From Photobacterium aquae (GTDB taxonomy: Bacteria > Pseudomonadota > Gammaproteobacteria > Enterobacterales > Vibrionaceae), in the NCBI RefSeq assembly GCF_001029445.1, contig NZ_LDOT01000021.1, positions 1-64,000 on the forward strand: a stretch of DNA of 64,000 nt, written 5' to 3'. The translations under genes and the position numbers were made by a program. This document shows positions 1 to 8,691 of this stretch, piece by piece. Each line of letters starts with the position of its first letter. Position 1 is the stretch's first letter. The notes under the pieces are model-generated. The model had not been told where the DNA came from and did no database searches. It saw nothing but the letters and a program-made list of their open reading frames with translations.

Positions 1-255
1 ACAGGCGAACAGGCGAACAGCAGAATATAAGGATTAAATGAAAGGAAAGGTCTCTCCAATGAACTGGTTAGTGGCGCGAAAAGAGACCTTCTGTACCAAA
101 GGACGCTAGGTGCACGTGGCGGGTACCAACATCCCGATGGAATGCAATATCAGTATAGGGAAAGGCTCTAGAGTAAAACATCTAATTACCAGCATAAACT
201 TGCCGATGCTATTCGATATAGGATCGGCGAGTGTGCTAATTAGGGATTTTTTAGA
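1..255. other. Intergenic stretch with inverted repeats, no gene
   Basis: No convincing coding region is visible. Positions 47-55 and 82-90 form a perfect 9-bp inverted repeat (AAGGTCTCT / AGAGACCTT) around a 26-nt loop. GCCGAT at 202-207 pairs with ATCGGC at 223-228. The second hairpin lies just past the stop of the minus-strand TetR gene and could be a weak terminator, although it has no clear U-run. A short tandem ACAGGCGA/ACAGGCGA opens the window. Confidence 0.5.
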
Positions 256-996
256 TTAGGTGTCCTGCGGATAATCGCTACCGTTGCTGCAGCACCATTC
301 ACAGTCCAATGGCAGCAGTAATTCTTCTAGGCAAGCAGGATGCTGCATCAAATCCGGAGAAATATCCAATTGGCTGGCCATTTGGCGGTTGAACATTTCC
401 CAGTGTTGCAGCAGGGCCTTGTCGATAGTCTCGCATGTGTCCCATGTATCGAGGACAAATGGCCGCAGGCTAGCCGCAGAATGGCCGAACATCATTAGTT
501 GCCATTTCATTTCTTTGATCTGGATAGGTTGGCTTGGGTGGTCAGCATTGAAGGCGTCGAGCAGGGTTTGTACCAGTCGCTCTATGTCGCCACTGTTATC
601 TATAAAGTAGTCAAACAGCGCGTCTTCCTGACGAACCGCATCAGCAATGAGCTGAATCGACTGGGGGTGGATAATCATATGCGCCAACATTCGGATGTTA
701 AAGCGGTACAGCCGAATATTCGATGGTAGGCCGGCGGGCATGTCGTCAATCAACGCATACATATAGCGCAGAATATAGCTGTGCAGGCAATCGCTGATAC
801 TGTGCCAAATATTTTCCTTGCTGCCGAAATGGTGGCGGATCAGGCTATGGGAGACACCGGCCTGCTCGCTGATATTGCGCAGTGATACCCGCTCGTACCC
901 TAGCTCGCAAAACATTTCAGCGGCCACGCTCATTATTTGAAGTTTGGTTTCTTCGGCGGCCTGCGCACTGCGCCGCCCTTGCTTACGTTCAGTCAT
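256..996 (-). CDS. TetR/AcrR family transcriptional regulator
   Basis: An N-terminal helix-turn-helix of the TetR family is clear (AEMFCELGYERVSLRNIS, then AGVSHSLIRHHFGSKENIW, about residues 25-65). The rest is a helical ligand-binding domain that I cannot place in a subfamily. It is divergent from a two-adaptor RND efflux operon, so it is most likely the local repressor of that operon; this is inferred from position. An imperfect palindrome at 1098-1119 between the two genes is the obvious operator candidate. I chose the ATG at 996 (MTERKQGRR). A GTG eight codons upstream at 1020 is the alternative, and neither has a good ribosome binding site. Confidence 0.85.
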   Translation of the reverse strand: MTERKQGRRSAQAAEETKLQIMSVAAEMFCELGYERVSLRNISEQAGVSHSLIRHHFGSKENIWHSISDCLHSYILRYMYALIDDMPAGLPSNIRLYRFNIRMLAHMIIHPQSIQLIADAVRQEDALFDYFIDNSGDIERLVQTLLDAFNADHPSQPIQIKEMKWQLMMFGHSAASLRPFVLDTWDTCETIDKALLQHWEMFNRQMASQLDISPDLMQHPACLEELLLPLDCEWCCSNGSDYPQDT

Positions 997-1097
997 CGTT
1001 CTATCTGTTTCATAACCCACGCCTTTTTACCAGATCTTAGCTTAATCGTCATCTGTCTGCGTGGCGAAATTATTTTATTGTCCACCTGTAAAATATA

Positions 1098-1119
1098 GTT
1101 GATCTTCAATTTGATCAAC
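1098..1119. promoter_or_regulatory. Candidate TetR operator upstream of the RND operon
   Basis: GTTGATC (1098-1104) and GATCAAC (1113-1119) form a 7-bp inverted repeat with an 8-nt spacer, inside the 167-bp divergent region between the TetR gene and the first adaptor gene. A role in repression is inferred from location only. Confidence 0.45.
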
Positions 1120-1163
1120 ATATACTGCACGCCTGTGTAGTAAAAACAGAGAGACACCGTCTA

Positions 1164-2240
1164 GTGAGACATATACCAGCCACACTCAGCCCAGTTGCCA
1201 GGATCGCTGCGGCGATTCTGATCGGGTCTATCCTGACCGGTTGCAACCAGGCCAATTCCGAGCCTGCCCGTGAAATCGTCAAGCCGGTCAAGCTTTATCA
1301 GGTCCCCGTGGCGATGGAAGGGGCGAGTACCAGTTTCCCTGCCCGAGCCGAGGCTGCCCAGCGTGCCCAGCTCTCTTTTCAGGTACCGGGTGAAATCGCT
1401 CGTTTGACGGTGCGCGTCGGTGAGCAAGTTAGGCAGGGGCAGGTCTTGGCCCAGCTTGACGATCGTGACTATCGTCTGGCGTTCGATGCCAAGCTGGCCG
1501 AGTACGAGCTGGCAGACAGCCAGTTTGTGCGGGCCAAACAGCTCTATGCCAAGAAGCTGATCAGTACCGATCAGTATGACCAGCGCGAGACGGCCTACAA
1601 GGCGGCGTTGGCTAATCTGGATCAGGCCAAAACGGACTTGGAGCATACTTTGCTGCGGGCCCCGTTCGATGGGGTGGTTTCGCTCAAACACGTTAATCAA
1701 CACCAGTTTGTGGGTGCTAACCAGCCTGTCCTTAATATCCAGAATACCCAGCAGCTTGATTTGAGCTTCAGCTTGCCGGTGTCGTTTGTCGAGCAATCTG
1801 ATTTGGCATCACTGGCTGAGAGCCCGGTGTGGATCGAAATGGATAACCATGCGGCGAAGCCGATAGTCGCCACCCTTAAGGAGCTGTCGACCCAGCCTGA
1901 ACCTGATACCAATACCTATACCGCCAAGGTCAGCATTACGCGTCCTTCCGATTTGAACATCCTGACCGGGATGGCCGGGCAAGTGCATTTCGCCAAACCT
2001 GATGCCCATCGGGCAATGGTGCTGCCGGAGGGGGCATGGATTGAGCGAGATGGCCTCAAAGGCCGGGTGTGGCAGTTTAATCCTGCGACGCATGTGGTTA
2101 ACGCCCTAGAGCTGACGCTTGATTCGCATGGCGCCGTGGTTGCAGGTTTGCCACAGGGTTCCATGGTGGTGATTGCCGGTGCCAAGGAATTACTGCCGGG
2201 GCAGCAAGTACGTGCCTGGGAACGCGAGGGAGGGATTTGA
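1164..2240 (+). CDS. RND efflux periplasmic adaptor, first of two
   Basis: Membrane fusion protein of an RND tripartite efflux pump, 358 residues. The N-terminus carries a lipobox (SILTGC, Cys about 27), predicting a lipoprotein on the periplasmic face of the inner membrane. A biotinyl-lipoyl-like half (SFQVPGEIARL, VGEQVRQGQVLAQLD) flanks a helical hairpin (about 90-160), followed by the second lipoyl half (LLRAPFDGVVS) and beta-barrel domains. The start is GTG at 1164, with an AGAGA stretch about 9 nt upstream. The gene opens an operon running through a second adaptor, a small membrane protein and the pump. Substrates cannot be read from the sequence. Confidence 0.92.
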   Translation: MRHIPATLSPVARIAAAILIGSILTGCNQANSEPAREIVKPVKLYQVPVAMEGASTSFPARAEAAQRAQLSFQVPGEIARLTVRVGEQVRQGQVLAQLDDRDYRLAFDAKLAEYELADSQFVRAKQLYAKKLISTDQYDQRETAYKAALANLDQAKTDLEHTLLRAPFDGVVSLKHVNQHQFVGANQPVLNIQNTQQLDLSFSLPVSFVEQSDLASLAESPVWIEMDNHAAKPIVATLKELSTQPEPDTNTYTAKVSITRPSDLNILTGMAGQVHFAKPDAHRAMVLPEGAWIERDGLKGRVWQFNPATHVVNALELTLDSHGAVVAGLPQGSMVVIAGAKELLPGQQVRAWEREGGI

Positions 2241-2242
2241 GG

Positions 2243-3322
2243 ATGAAGAAGTCCCTATCTTTGCTGTCTTTGCTAATGGCGGTGATTGGCCTTCAAGGAT
2301 GCCAGAGCGAAGAGGCTGTTGTTGACGCCAAGCCGCTGGGGGTATCGGTCATTGAGGTTGCCGAGCCTGTCAGCAGCCAGTTCCGCAGCTTCAACGGGCA
2401 GGTCGAGCCGGCCGAGAATACCCCGTTGGCCTTTCGTGTCGAAGGCGAGATCAGCCGGGTACTCGTGAAAACCGGCCAGCAGGTGCGCAAGGGCCAGTTG
2501 CTGGCTTCGCTGGATGCCGACAAGTTCGAGCAGCAGCTACGTGATGCCAAGGTGCAATTTGATCTGGCGCTGAAGCAGCTAGAGCGTGGCCGTGAACTTT
2601 ATTCACGCAACATGATTTCCAGCGCCGAGCTCGACGAGCTGACGGCGAACCGGTCATTGACGCAGGTCCGCTATGAGTCGGCCAAGGCTCGCTTGGGGTA
2701 TACCCGGTTGGTGGCCCCGTTCAGCGGTGTTGTTTCATCGGTTCCCAAAGAGTCGTTTGAGGCCGTGTCGCCGGGCGAAGCGGTGGTGAGCCTGTATCAG
2801 GACGATCGTGTGTATATCAATATTCCGGTTTCGGACACGGTGATTGCGATGGTCAACCCGGCGGCGGTTGCAAGGAATTACCAGCCGATGGCGCGTTTTG
2901 GCAACAGCGAGAACCGCTATCCCGTGACCTATTTGGAGCATACCAGCGAGCTGGAGCCGCAAAGCCAGACATACCGGATGTGGTTTGATATGCCGCAGGT
3001 GACTCCGACGATTCTGCCGGGGACCAGTGTGGTGCTGGATGTCGATATGGCCGCCGCGGGGCTGAGCACTCTGCAGGGCTACCAGCTGCCAATGACCGCA
3101 CTTCAGGCTGGTCGTGACCCAGGACAATTTTTTGCATGGACCGTCAAAAATGGCAAGGCCCACAAGGTTCCTGTCGGTATCGAGGTGATCAATAACCGCG
3201 GGGTTATTGTCAACAGCGGGATTGGCGAGGGTGATCAGGTGATTAATTCCAGCTTGCGCAAATTGCGCGAAGGTATGGGGATCGCCGTGTTGTCCGAAGA
3301 CGGCATAGTGGCGGATCAGTAA
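2243..3322 (+). CDS. RND efflux periplasmic adaptor, second of two
   Basis: Second membrane fusion protein, about 359 residues, starting 2 nt after the first adaptor's stop. I chose ATG 2243 (MKKSLSLLSLLMAV) over the overlapping TTG at 2237. The lipobox IGLQGC (Cys about 20) predicts a lipoprotein. The lipoyl motifs FRVEGEISRVLVKTGQQVRKGQ and LVAPFSGVVSSVP flank the hairpin, and the C-terminal membrane-proximal domain is intact. It is clearly paralogous to the first adaptor but divergent in sequence. Two adaptors feeding one pump is known from Vibrio systems of the VexIJK/VmeTUV type, where a mixed adaptor ring is thinkable; that the layout implies a hetero-complex here is inference. Confidence 0.92.
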   Translation: MKKSLSLLSLLMAVIGLQGCQSEEAVVDAKPLGVSVIEVAEPVSSQFRSFNGQVEPAENTPLAFRVEGEISRVLVKTGQQVRKGQLLASLDADKFEQQLRDAKVQFDLALKQLERGRELYSRNMISSAELDELTANRSLTQVRYESAKARLGYTRLVAPFSGVVSSVPKESFEAVSPGEAVVSLYQDDRVYINIPVSDTVIAMVNPAAVARNYQPMARFGNSENRYPVTYLEHTSELEPQSQTYRMWFDMPQVTPTILPGTSVVLDVDMAAAGLSTLQGYQLPMTALQAGRDPGQFFAWTVKNGKAHKVPVGIEVINNRGVIVNSGIGEGDQVINSSLRKLREGMGIAVLSEDGIVADQ

Positions 3323-3332
3323 GGATTGCGCG

Positions 3333-3596
3333 GTGAATAAGCGACAGGATAGCACCACCCGCATCAGGCAGGTTGTGCTGGGGCTTATCAGGATAGTACT
3401 GCTGATTGCCTTCTGGCTCGCGGTGAGTGAGCTTAGCCAGTTTCTGGTTTGGAAATGGCTTGGCAACAAGATGCAGCAGATACAAATAACTCGGGTTGAA
3501 CAATTTATGCGCAACGAAGACTGCGCGCCGGCGCTTGATGCGTTGGTTGCAGGCAAGTATCTCGGAGAACAAGTAGTGACGGAGACCGTAGGGTGA
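3333..3596 (+). CDS. Small single-pass membrane protein inside the RND operon
   Basis: An 87-residue protein with a GTG start at 3333, 10 nt after the second adaptor, whose stop overlaps the pump's GTG start by 4 nt (GTGA). One hydrophobic segment (VVLGLIRIVLLIAFWLAV, about residues 14-31) follows a basic N-terminus, predicting an N-in membrane anchor. The remainder is a short soluble tail with one cysteine (NEDCAPALDALVAGKYLG). I do not recognise a family. The tight spacing on both sides indicates translational coupling and a part in pump assembly or function, loosely analogous to AcrZ; that analogy is positional only. Confidence 0.7.
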   Translation: MNKRQDSTTRIRQVVLGLIRIVLLIAFWLAVSELSQFLVWKWLGNKMQQIQITRVEQFMRNEDCAPALDALVAGKYLGEQVVTETVG

Positions 3597-6500
3597 ATAT
3601 TGCTGAATATTCCATCAAGAACAAGGTGATCAGCTGGCTGTTTCTGATCATTCTCGCCATCGGCGGCGTGAGTTCGTTTTTTGAGCTGGGCCGTTTGGAA
3701 GATCCGGCTTTCACCATCAAGGATGCGATGATTATCGCGACCTATCCGGGAGCCACATCGACCGAAGTAGAAGAGGAGCTGACCTATCCGCTGGAGAAGG
3801 CTGTCAGGCAGTTGCCCTATATCGACAAGGTGACCTCGACCTCTTCGGCGGGGATGTCGCAGATCACCGTTAGTATGGAAATGACCTACGGGCCGGATGA
3901 ATTGCCGCAGATTTGGGATGAAATGCGACGTAAGATCAACGATCTTCGTCCTATGCTGCCCAAAGGAGTCGCCTCGCTACAGGTGATCGATGACTTCGGC
4001 GATGTCTATGGCGTCATGATCATGATGACCGGTAAAGGCTATTCGTACGTTGAGCTCAAGCGCTATGCCGATTACCTGACCCGCGAACTGGAGCTGGTCG
4101 AAGGGGTTGGCAAGGTCAGCATCACCGGCAACCAGCAGGAGCAGATTTTTGTTGAGATCTCCCTCGAGCGTATGGCCGCGCTGAACCTTGATATGAATAC
4201 CATTACGGGCCTGATGAACCAGCAAAACAGCGTGCTGTCATCCGGTGAGATCATGGTTAACGGCGAGAGCCTTCTGATCCGCCCGAACGGTACCATGAGC
4301 AGTGTCGAGGAGCTGGAAAATCTGGTTATTCACGGTCGTGATACCGGTAACCTTATCCGTCTTAAAGATGTTGCAACGGTTACTCGGGGTGTGCAGGAAA
4401 AACCGGGCAATCTGGTTACCTATAATGGTGAGCCGGCGATTAACCTTGGCATTTCCTTTGCCGCCGGTGTCAACGTGGTAGAGGTCGGCCATCAGCTGGA
4501 TGCGCGTCTGGCCCAGCTGGAGGAGATCAAGCCTGCCGGTATTTCCCTTAACTATTTCTATAACCAAGCTCAGGAAGTAGACAAGTCGGTTAAAGATTTC
4601 GTGATCAGCCTTGGCGAAGCCGTTGTGATCGTGATTGTCGTGCTGCTGTTTGCCATGGGCCTGCGCAGCGGGATCATTATCGGCTTGGTATTGCTGCTGA
4701 CGGTGTTCGGCACCTTCATCATGATGAAGCTGAACAATATCGAGCTGCACCGTATTTCTCTTGGCGCCTTGATTATTGCCCTCGGGATGCTGGTGGATAA
4801 TGCGATTGTGGTTGTAGAAGGGATCTTGGTCGGGATAAAGAAAGGCCGCACCAAGCTTCAGGCGGCTGTAGATATCGTCAAGCAGACCCAGTGGCCGTTA
4901 TTAGGGGCTACCGTGATTGCCATTACCGCGTTCGCCCCGATTGGTCTGTCGAGCGATGCCAGCGGCGAGTTCATGGGATCCTTGTTCTGGGTTCTGTGCT
5001 ATTCGTTGTTCCTTAGCTGGATAACGGCTTTGACCTTGACGCCATTCCTCGCAGATTTGCTGCTCAAGGAAGAAGACGGCAGCGAGCTGGACGATGAGGC
5101 GGATCCGTACAAGGGCGTTTTGTTCATGGTCTTTGGCAGTGTGCTCAAGTTTGCCCTGCGTTTTCGTTGGCTGACGGTTGCCAGCATGGTTGCGATGCTG
5201 GTGATGGCGGTGGTGGCTTTTGGCCACGTCAAGCAGTCGTTCTTCCCGCCATCGAATACGCCGATGTTCTACGTTGATATGTGGATGCCGGAAGGGACGG
5301 ATATTCGCGAGACGGCCCGTCAGACGGATCAGGTTGAGGCGTTTATTCGCAAGCAGGAGGACGTGGAGTTTGTGACCGCATCGGTCGGGCAGGGAATGCA
5401 GCGTTTTGCCTTGACTTACCAACCGGAGAAAAGCTACGAAGCCTATGCCCAGCTTCAGGTACGAACGTCGGACCGTGACAATATGTTTGTCCTGCTGAAC
5501 AAGCTCAATGATCAGCTTCCGTCTCATTTCGAGAAGCCGACCTTCCAGTTCAAGCTGATGGAGTTTGGCCCGTCACCGGCATCGAAGATCGAGGCGCGGA
5601 TTGTTGGTCCGGATCCGCAGGTATTGCGTGATTTGGCCCTGCAGGTTGAAGATGTGCTGCTTCAGGATCCCGGGGCGAGAAACGTCCGTCATGACTGGCG
5701 TGAGCGGACCAAGGAGCTGGTGCCCCAGTTCAATGAGTCTAAGGCTCGTCGTCTTGGCATCTCGAAAGAGGATCTGTCCAATACCCTGCAAATGGCGTAC
5801 GGCGGTAATACTATCGGTTTGCTACGAGATGGTACGCACATGCTGCCGGTGATTGCCCGTCTGCCGGAAGCCGAACGCATTGATTTTAAATCATTGCAGA
5901 ACCTGAAGATCTGGAGCCCGGTTCAACAGGGATATGTACCGCTTGAGCAGGTTGTCGACAGCGTGGATCTGGCTTGGTCAGAACCGCTGATCCAGCGGCG
6001 GGATCGTAAGCGCACCTTGACCGTACTGGCCGATCATGATGTTTTGGGTGATGAGACGGCAGCAAGCCTGTTTGCCCGTATTCGCCCTAAAGTCGAGGCA
6101 TTGCCTCTGCCACAAGGTTATTCGATCAGCTGGGGTGGCGAGTATGAATCATCGAAAGACGCCCAGGAAGGGATGATGAGTTCGATGCCGATGGGCTACT
6201 TGTTCATGTTCATTATCACCATCTTCCTGTTTAACTCGGTGAAAAAGCCATTGGTGATTTGGGCAACGGTACCGTTGTCGATTATCGGTGTCTCTTTTGG
6301 CCTGCTGGCGACCAACATCCCGTTCAGTTTCACGGCGTTGCTTGGCCTGCTGAGCTTGAGCGGTATGATTTTGAAAAACGGTATTGTTTTGCTTGATCAA
6401 ATTAACATCGAGTTGGAATCGGGCAAGGCTCCGTATCAGGCCATCGTAGATAGCGCGATCAGCCGTGTTCGTCCGGTGAGTATGGCTGCGCTGACAACGA

Positions 6501-6658
6501 TTCTGGGGATGATCCCCTTGGTGTTTGACGCCTTCTTCAACTCGTTGGCGATCACCATCATGGCCGGTTTGGGTTTTGCCACCGTGTTGACCTTGATAGT
6601 AGTGCCTGTGCTATTTGCGTTGTTTTACAATGTAAATCCTCCCAAGGCGGCCGCTTAG
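3593..6658 (+). CDS. RND multidrug efflux permease
   Basis: Inner membrane proton/drug antiporter, 1021 residues, the usual length for the HAE-RND family. The N-terminus (MNIAEYSIKNKVISWLF), the porter-domain motif ATYPGATSTEVEEELTYPLE, and the TM4 segment ALIIALGMLVDNAIVVVEGI with paired acidic residues for proton relay are all present. The C-terminal repeat GLLSLSGMILKNGIVLLDQI and TM11-12 are intact. The start is GTG at 3593, overlapping the small membrane protein. No outer-membrane channel gene lies in the operon, so a TolC-type channel encoded elsewhere is presumably used. A rho-independent terminator follows at 6708. Confidence 0.95.
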   Translation: MNIAEYSIKNKVISWLFLIILAIGGVSSFFELGRLEDPAFTIKDAMIIATYPGATSTEVEEELTYPLEKAVRQLPYIDKVTSTSSAGMSQITVSMEMTYGPDELPQIWDEMRRKINDLRPMLPKGVASLQVIDDFGDVYGVMIMMTGKGYSYVELKRYADYLTRELELVEGVGKVSITGNQQEQIFVEISLERMAALNLDMNTITGLMNQQNSVLSSGEIMVNGESLLIRPNGTMSSVEELENLVIHGRDTGNLIRLKDVATVTRGVQEKPGNLVTYNGEPAINLGISFAAGVNVVEVGHQLDARLAQLEEIKPAGISLNYFYNQAQEVDKSVKDFVISLGEAVVIVIVVLLFAMGLRSGIIIGLVLLLTVFGTFIMMKLNNIELHRISLGALIIALGMLVDNAIVVVEGILVGIKKGRTKLQAAVDIVKQTQWPLLGATVIAITAFAPIGLSSDASGEFMGSLFWVLCYSLFLSWITALTLTPFLADLLLKEEDGSELDDEADPYKGVLFMVFGSVLKFALRFRWLTVASMVAMLVMAVVAFGHVKQSFFPPSNTPMFYVDMWMPEGTDIRETARQTDQVEAFIRKQEDVEFVTASVGQGMQRFALTYQPEKSYEAYAQLQVRTSDRDNMFVLLNKLNDQLPSHFEKPTFQFKLMEFGPSPASKIEARIVGPDPQVLRDLALQVEDVLLQDPGARNVRHDWRERTKELVPQFNESKARRLGISKEDLSNTLQMAYGGNTIGLLRDGTHMLPVIARLPEAERIDFKSLQNLKIWSPVQQGYVPLEQVVDSVDLAWSEPLIQRRDRKRTLTVLADHDVLGDETAASLFARIRPKVEALPLPQGYSISWGGEYESSKDAQEGMMSSMPMGYLFMFIITIFLFNSVKKPLVIWATVPLSIIGVSFGLLATNIPFSFTALLGLLSLSGMILKNGIVLLDQINIELESGKAPYQAIVDSAISRVRPVSMAALTTILGMIPLVFDAFFNSLAITIMAGLGFATVLTLIVVPVLFALFYNVNPPKAAA

Positions 6659-6707
6659 TCAGAGCGTTGTCCCTATTGGAGAGCATAGGCGGTTAGCCAG
6701 ATAAGCA

Positions 6708-6737
6708 AGCCCCCGTTCATTGAGCGGGGGCTTTTTG
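6708..6737 (+). terminator. Rho-independent terminator of the RND operon
   Basis: AGCCCCCG (6708-6715) pairs with CGGGGGCT (6725-6732) and is followed by TTTTTG. It sits 50 nt past the pump stop codon. Confidence 0.85.
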
Positions 6738-6840
6738 TTTGGGAAATGTGTCCGTGGAAGGCTTTGATATGCAACAAAATATATTCAATAAGGGTATGAT
6801 ATTAAAAGTATATCGAATAAATCGTAGTTGAGAGGTGTAA

Positions 6841-7614
6841 ATGGAAGACATAACCGAGATTATCAAACAGCTTGAATCCCATAAATTGCCGATTGTTAAG
6901 ATTACCCCGTTGGCGCGCAACGTGGTTGATATTCGGAACAGCAAGTTTGGCGGAAAACCTTATTGGCCGAAAAACAAGGAATATCCTACCAGCCATCATG
7001 GACAGCCATTGTATTTACTTGCCCAGATTAATTTTTCAGAAACGCCTCAATTGGCGAATTTCCCGACCAAAGGGATCATGCAGTTTTATATTCAAGACGA
7101 TGATCTTTACGGCATGGATTTTGATAAGTCGATAGAGGAAATTATTGCTGCACCAAGTGGTTACCGCGTGATTTACCACGAGGATGTGACCGATGATCTG
7201 TCGGCGCTTGAGGATAACCTGCCTGAAGTGAACGAGGAGTGTTGCCTGCCTTTAACCAGGGAGTATGCCATCACGTTCAAGCTAGATGAAGAAATGCCAT
7301 CACCAACGGATTGCCGTTTCGACAGCATTGCCGGTGATATCTACGACTTTGATGAGCAGACGTCTGACTACATTTACGATAATTTCTCTGCCGAAGGGTG
7401 CAAGCTAGGCGGCTATGCAAACTTTACCCAAGATGATCCCCGTCGGGACATCGAAGGGGACACATGGCTTCTTCTGTTCCAGCTTGACTCAGTTTGGGAA
7501 GAGGACATAGAGATCATGTGGGGGGATTTGGGCGTTGCCAATTTCTTTATTCGTGAGCAGGATCTTGCCCGTCGTGACTTCTCGAAAGTTTGGTACAACT
7601 GGGATTGCAGTTAA
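6841..7614 (+). CDS. DUF1963 (YwqG-like) family protein
   Basis: A 257-residue cytoplasmic protein of the DUF1963/YwqG family: the N-terminal part has the family's FGGKPYWPKNKEYP-type motif, followed by PLYLLAQINFSE, then GIMQFYIQDDDLYGMDF, and it closes with a long beta-rich region (GCKLGGYANFTQDDPR, TWLLLFQLDS, WGDLGVANFFIRE). The family's biochemical role is unknown. The start at ATG 6841 has a GAGAGG ribosome binding site. The sequence just upstream (6741-6840) is AT-rich. It stands alone between the RND terminator and a transposase gene, so no function follows from context. Confidence 0.85.
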   Translation: MEDITEIIKQLESHKLPIVKITPLARNVVDIRNSKFGGKPYWPKNKEYPTSHHGQPLYLLAQINFSETPQLANFPTKGIMQFYIQDDDLYGMDFDKSIEEIIAAPSGYRVIYHEDVTDDLSALEDNLPEVNEECCLPLTREYAITFKLDEEMPSPTDCRFDSIAGDIYDFDEQTSDYIYDNFSAEGCKLGGYANFTQDDPRRDIEGDTWLLLFQLDSVWEEDIEIMWGDLGVANFFIREQDLARRDFSKVWYNWDCS

Positions 7615-7616
7615 AA

Positions 7617-7635
7617 ATAATCAAGACACCCATAC
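7617..7635. repeat. Left GACACCCAT motif near the transposase gene
   Basis: GACACCCAT at 7625-7633, in the context AATAATCAAGACACCCATA, is the reverse complement of the ATGGGTGTC motifs found past the 3' end of the transposase gene (8881 and 8901). The inverted placement at both ends suggests recognition sites or element ends. Confidence 0.5.
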
Positions 7636-7701
7636 TTTTGTACTTTCTTGCCTTGTGTTCTAGGCTTCCAGCTAGATAGATGGATCAGGGAGCCGCCAAT
7701 C

Positions 7702-8691
7702 ATGCCGAAGGCAAGGAAGACGCAAGTGAGCTTAAGTGATACCCGGTATTACCATTGTGTGTCACGTTGTGTGCGAAGGACATTTCTATGTGGGAAAGAT
7801 CCACTGACAGGTAAGTGCTATGAGCACCGGCGCGTTTGGGTCGAGCGACGGTTGTTGTTTCTTGCTAAGGTGTTTGCGATAGATATCTGCGCATATGCTG
7901 TGATGAGCAATCACACCCATGTAGTACTTCATGTGGATGCTGAGCAGGCCAAGAGTTGGTCACAGGAAGAGGTGATCAACCGTTGGCATCAGGTGTGTAA
8001 AGGGAACTTTCTTTCTAATACTTGGTTGGATGAAAGTCTTCGGCGTCAGATGGATAAGGCGCAATTACAGGCCGTTGAACGCCTCGCTAATGACTGGCGC
8101 AAACGACTATTTGATATCAGTTGGTTTATGCGCCTGCTCAATGAGCCAATAGCCCGCCAAGCCAATGAAGAAGACGATTGCACAGGACGTTTCTGGGAAG
8201 GCCGATTCAAATCCCAACCTTTGTTGGATGAAGCAGCGTTAGCAGCCTGCATGGCCTACGTTGATCTCAATCCTGTTCGTGCAGGGATTGCGAGGACGCC
8301 GGAAACTTCTAGCCACACCAGTATTAAAAAGCGAGCAAAAGCCGCGAAGTCGAACTCCCAGCCAAAAGCATTATTGCCCTTTGTCGGCAACCCTCGTTCT
8401 AATATGCCTAAAGGTTTGCCCTTTGCATTTACTGATTATTTATTGCTGGTTGATGAAACGGGACGAGCGATTTGTGATGGTAACAAAGGGGGTATTTCAG
8501 AAAATGCACGCAATATTGTTGCTCGACTGGGCTTAACCGAAGAAAACTGGTTGGAGTTAACGAGCCAGTTGGAACGAAACTTTTCGGGTGCGATAGGCAA
8601 GGAGCACTTGCTTCGCGAGTACCACCTCCATATTGGCCAGCAGCGAACATCAGGGCTAAGTGCTAGCCGAAGATTGCTAAACGCAGCCTGA
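7702..8691 (+). CDS. REP-associated-type (Y1/HUH) transposase
   Basis: A 329-residue protein of the Y1/IS200-like superfamily, REP-associated branch. Seen motifs: N-terminal TRYYHCVSRCVRR, the HUH histidine pair in SNHTHVVLHV (about residues 70-79), and the branch-typical GRFWEGRFKSQ and AYVDLNPVRAGIA. The catalytic tyrosine that usually sits in the helix before GRFWEGRFKS is not obvious here: the segment reads LLNEPIARQANEED. I chose ATG 7702 (MPKARKTQ); an upstream in-frame ATG at 7648 would add 18 unlikely residues and overlap the left repeat. Such proteins act on short palindromic repeats; whether this one is active is unclear. Confidence 0.82.
   Translation: MPKARKTQVSLSDTRYYHCVSRCVRRTFLCGKDPLTGKCYEHRRVWVERRLLFLAKVFAIDICAYAVMSNHTHVVLHVDAEQAKSWSQEEVINRWHQVCKGNFLSNTWLDESLRRQMDKAQLQAVERLANDWRKRLFDISWFMRLLNEPIARQANEEDDCTGRFWEGRFKSQPLLDEAALAACMAYVDLNPVRAGIARTPETSSHTSIKKRAKAAKSNSQPKALLPFVGNPRSNMPKGLPFAFTDYLLLVDETGRAICDGNKGGISENARNIVARLGLTEENWLELTSQLERNFSGAIGKEHLLREYHLHIGQQRTSGLSASRRLLNAA

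Noticed and set aside
2735-3556. A 273-codon minus-strand frame opposite the second RND adaptor
   Set aside because: Shadow of a clear adaptor gene; it also crosses the intact small membrane protein gene.
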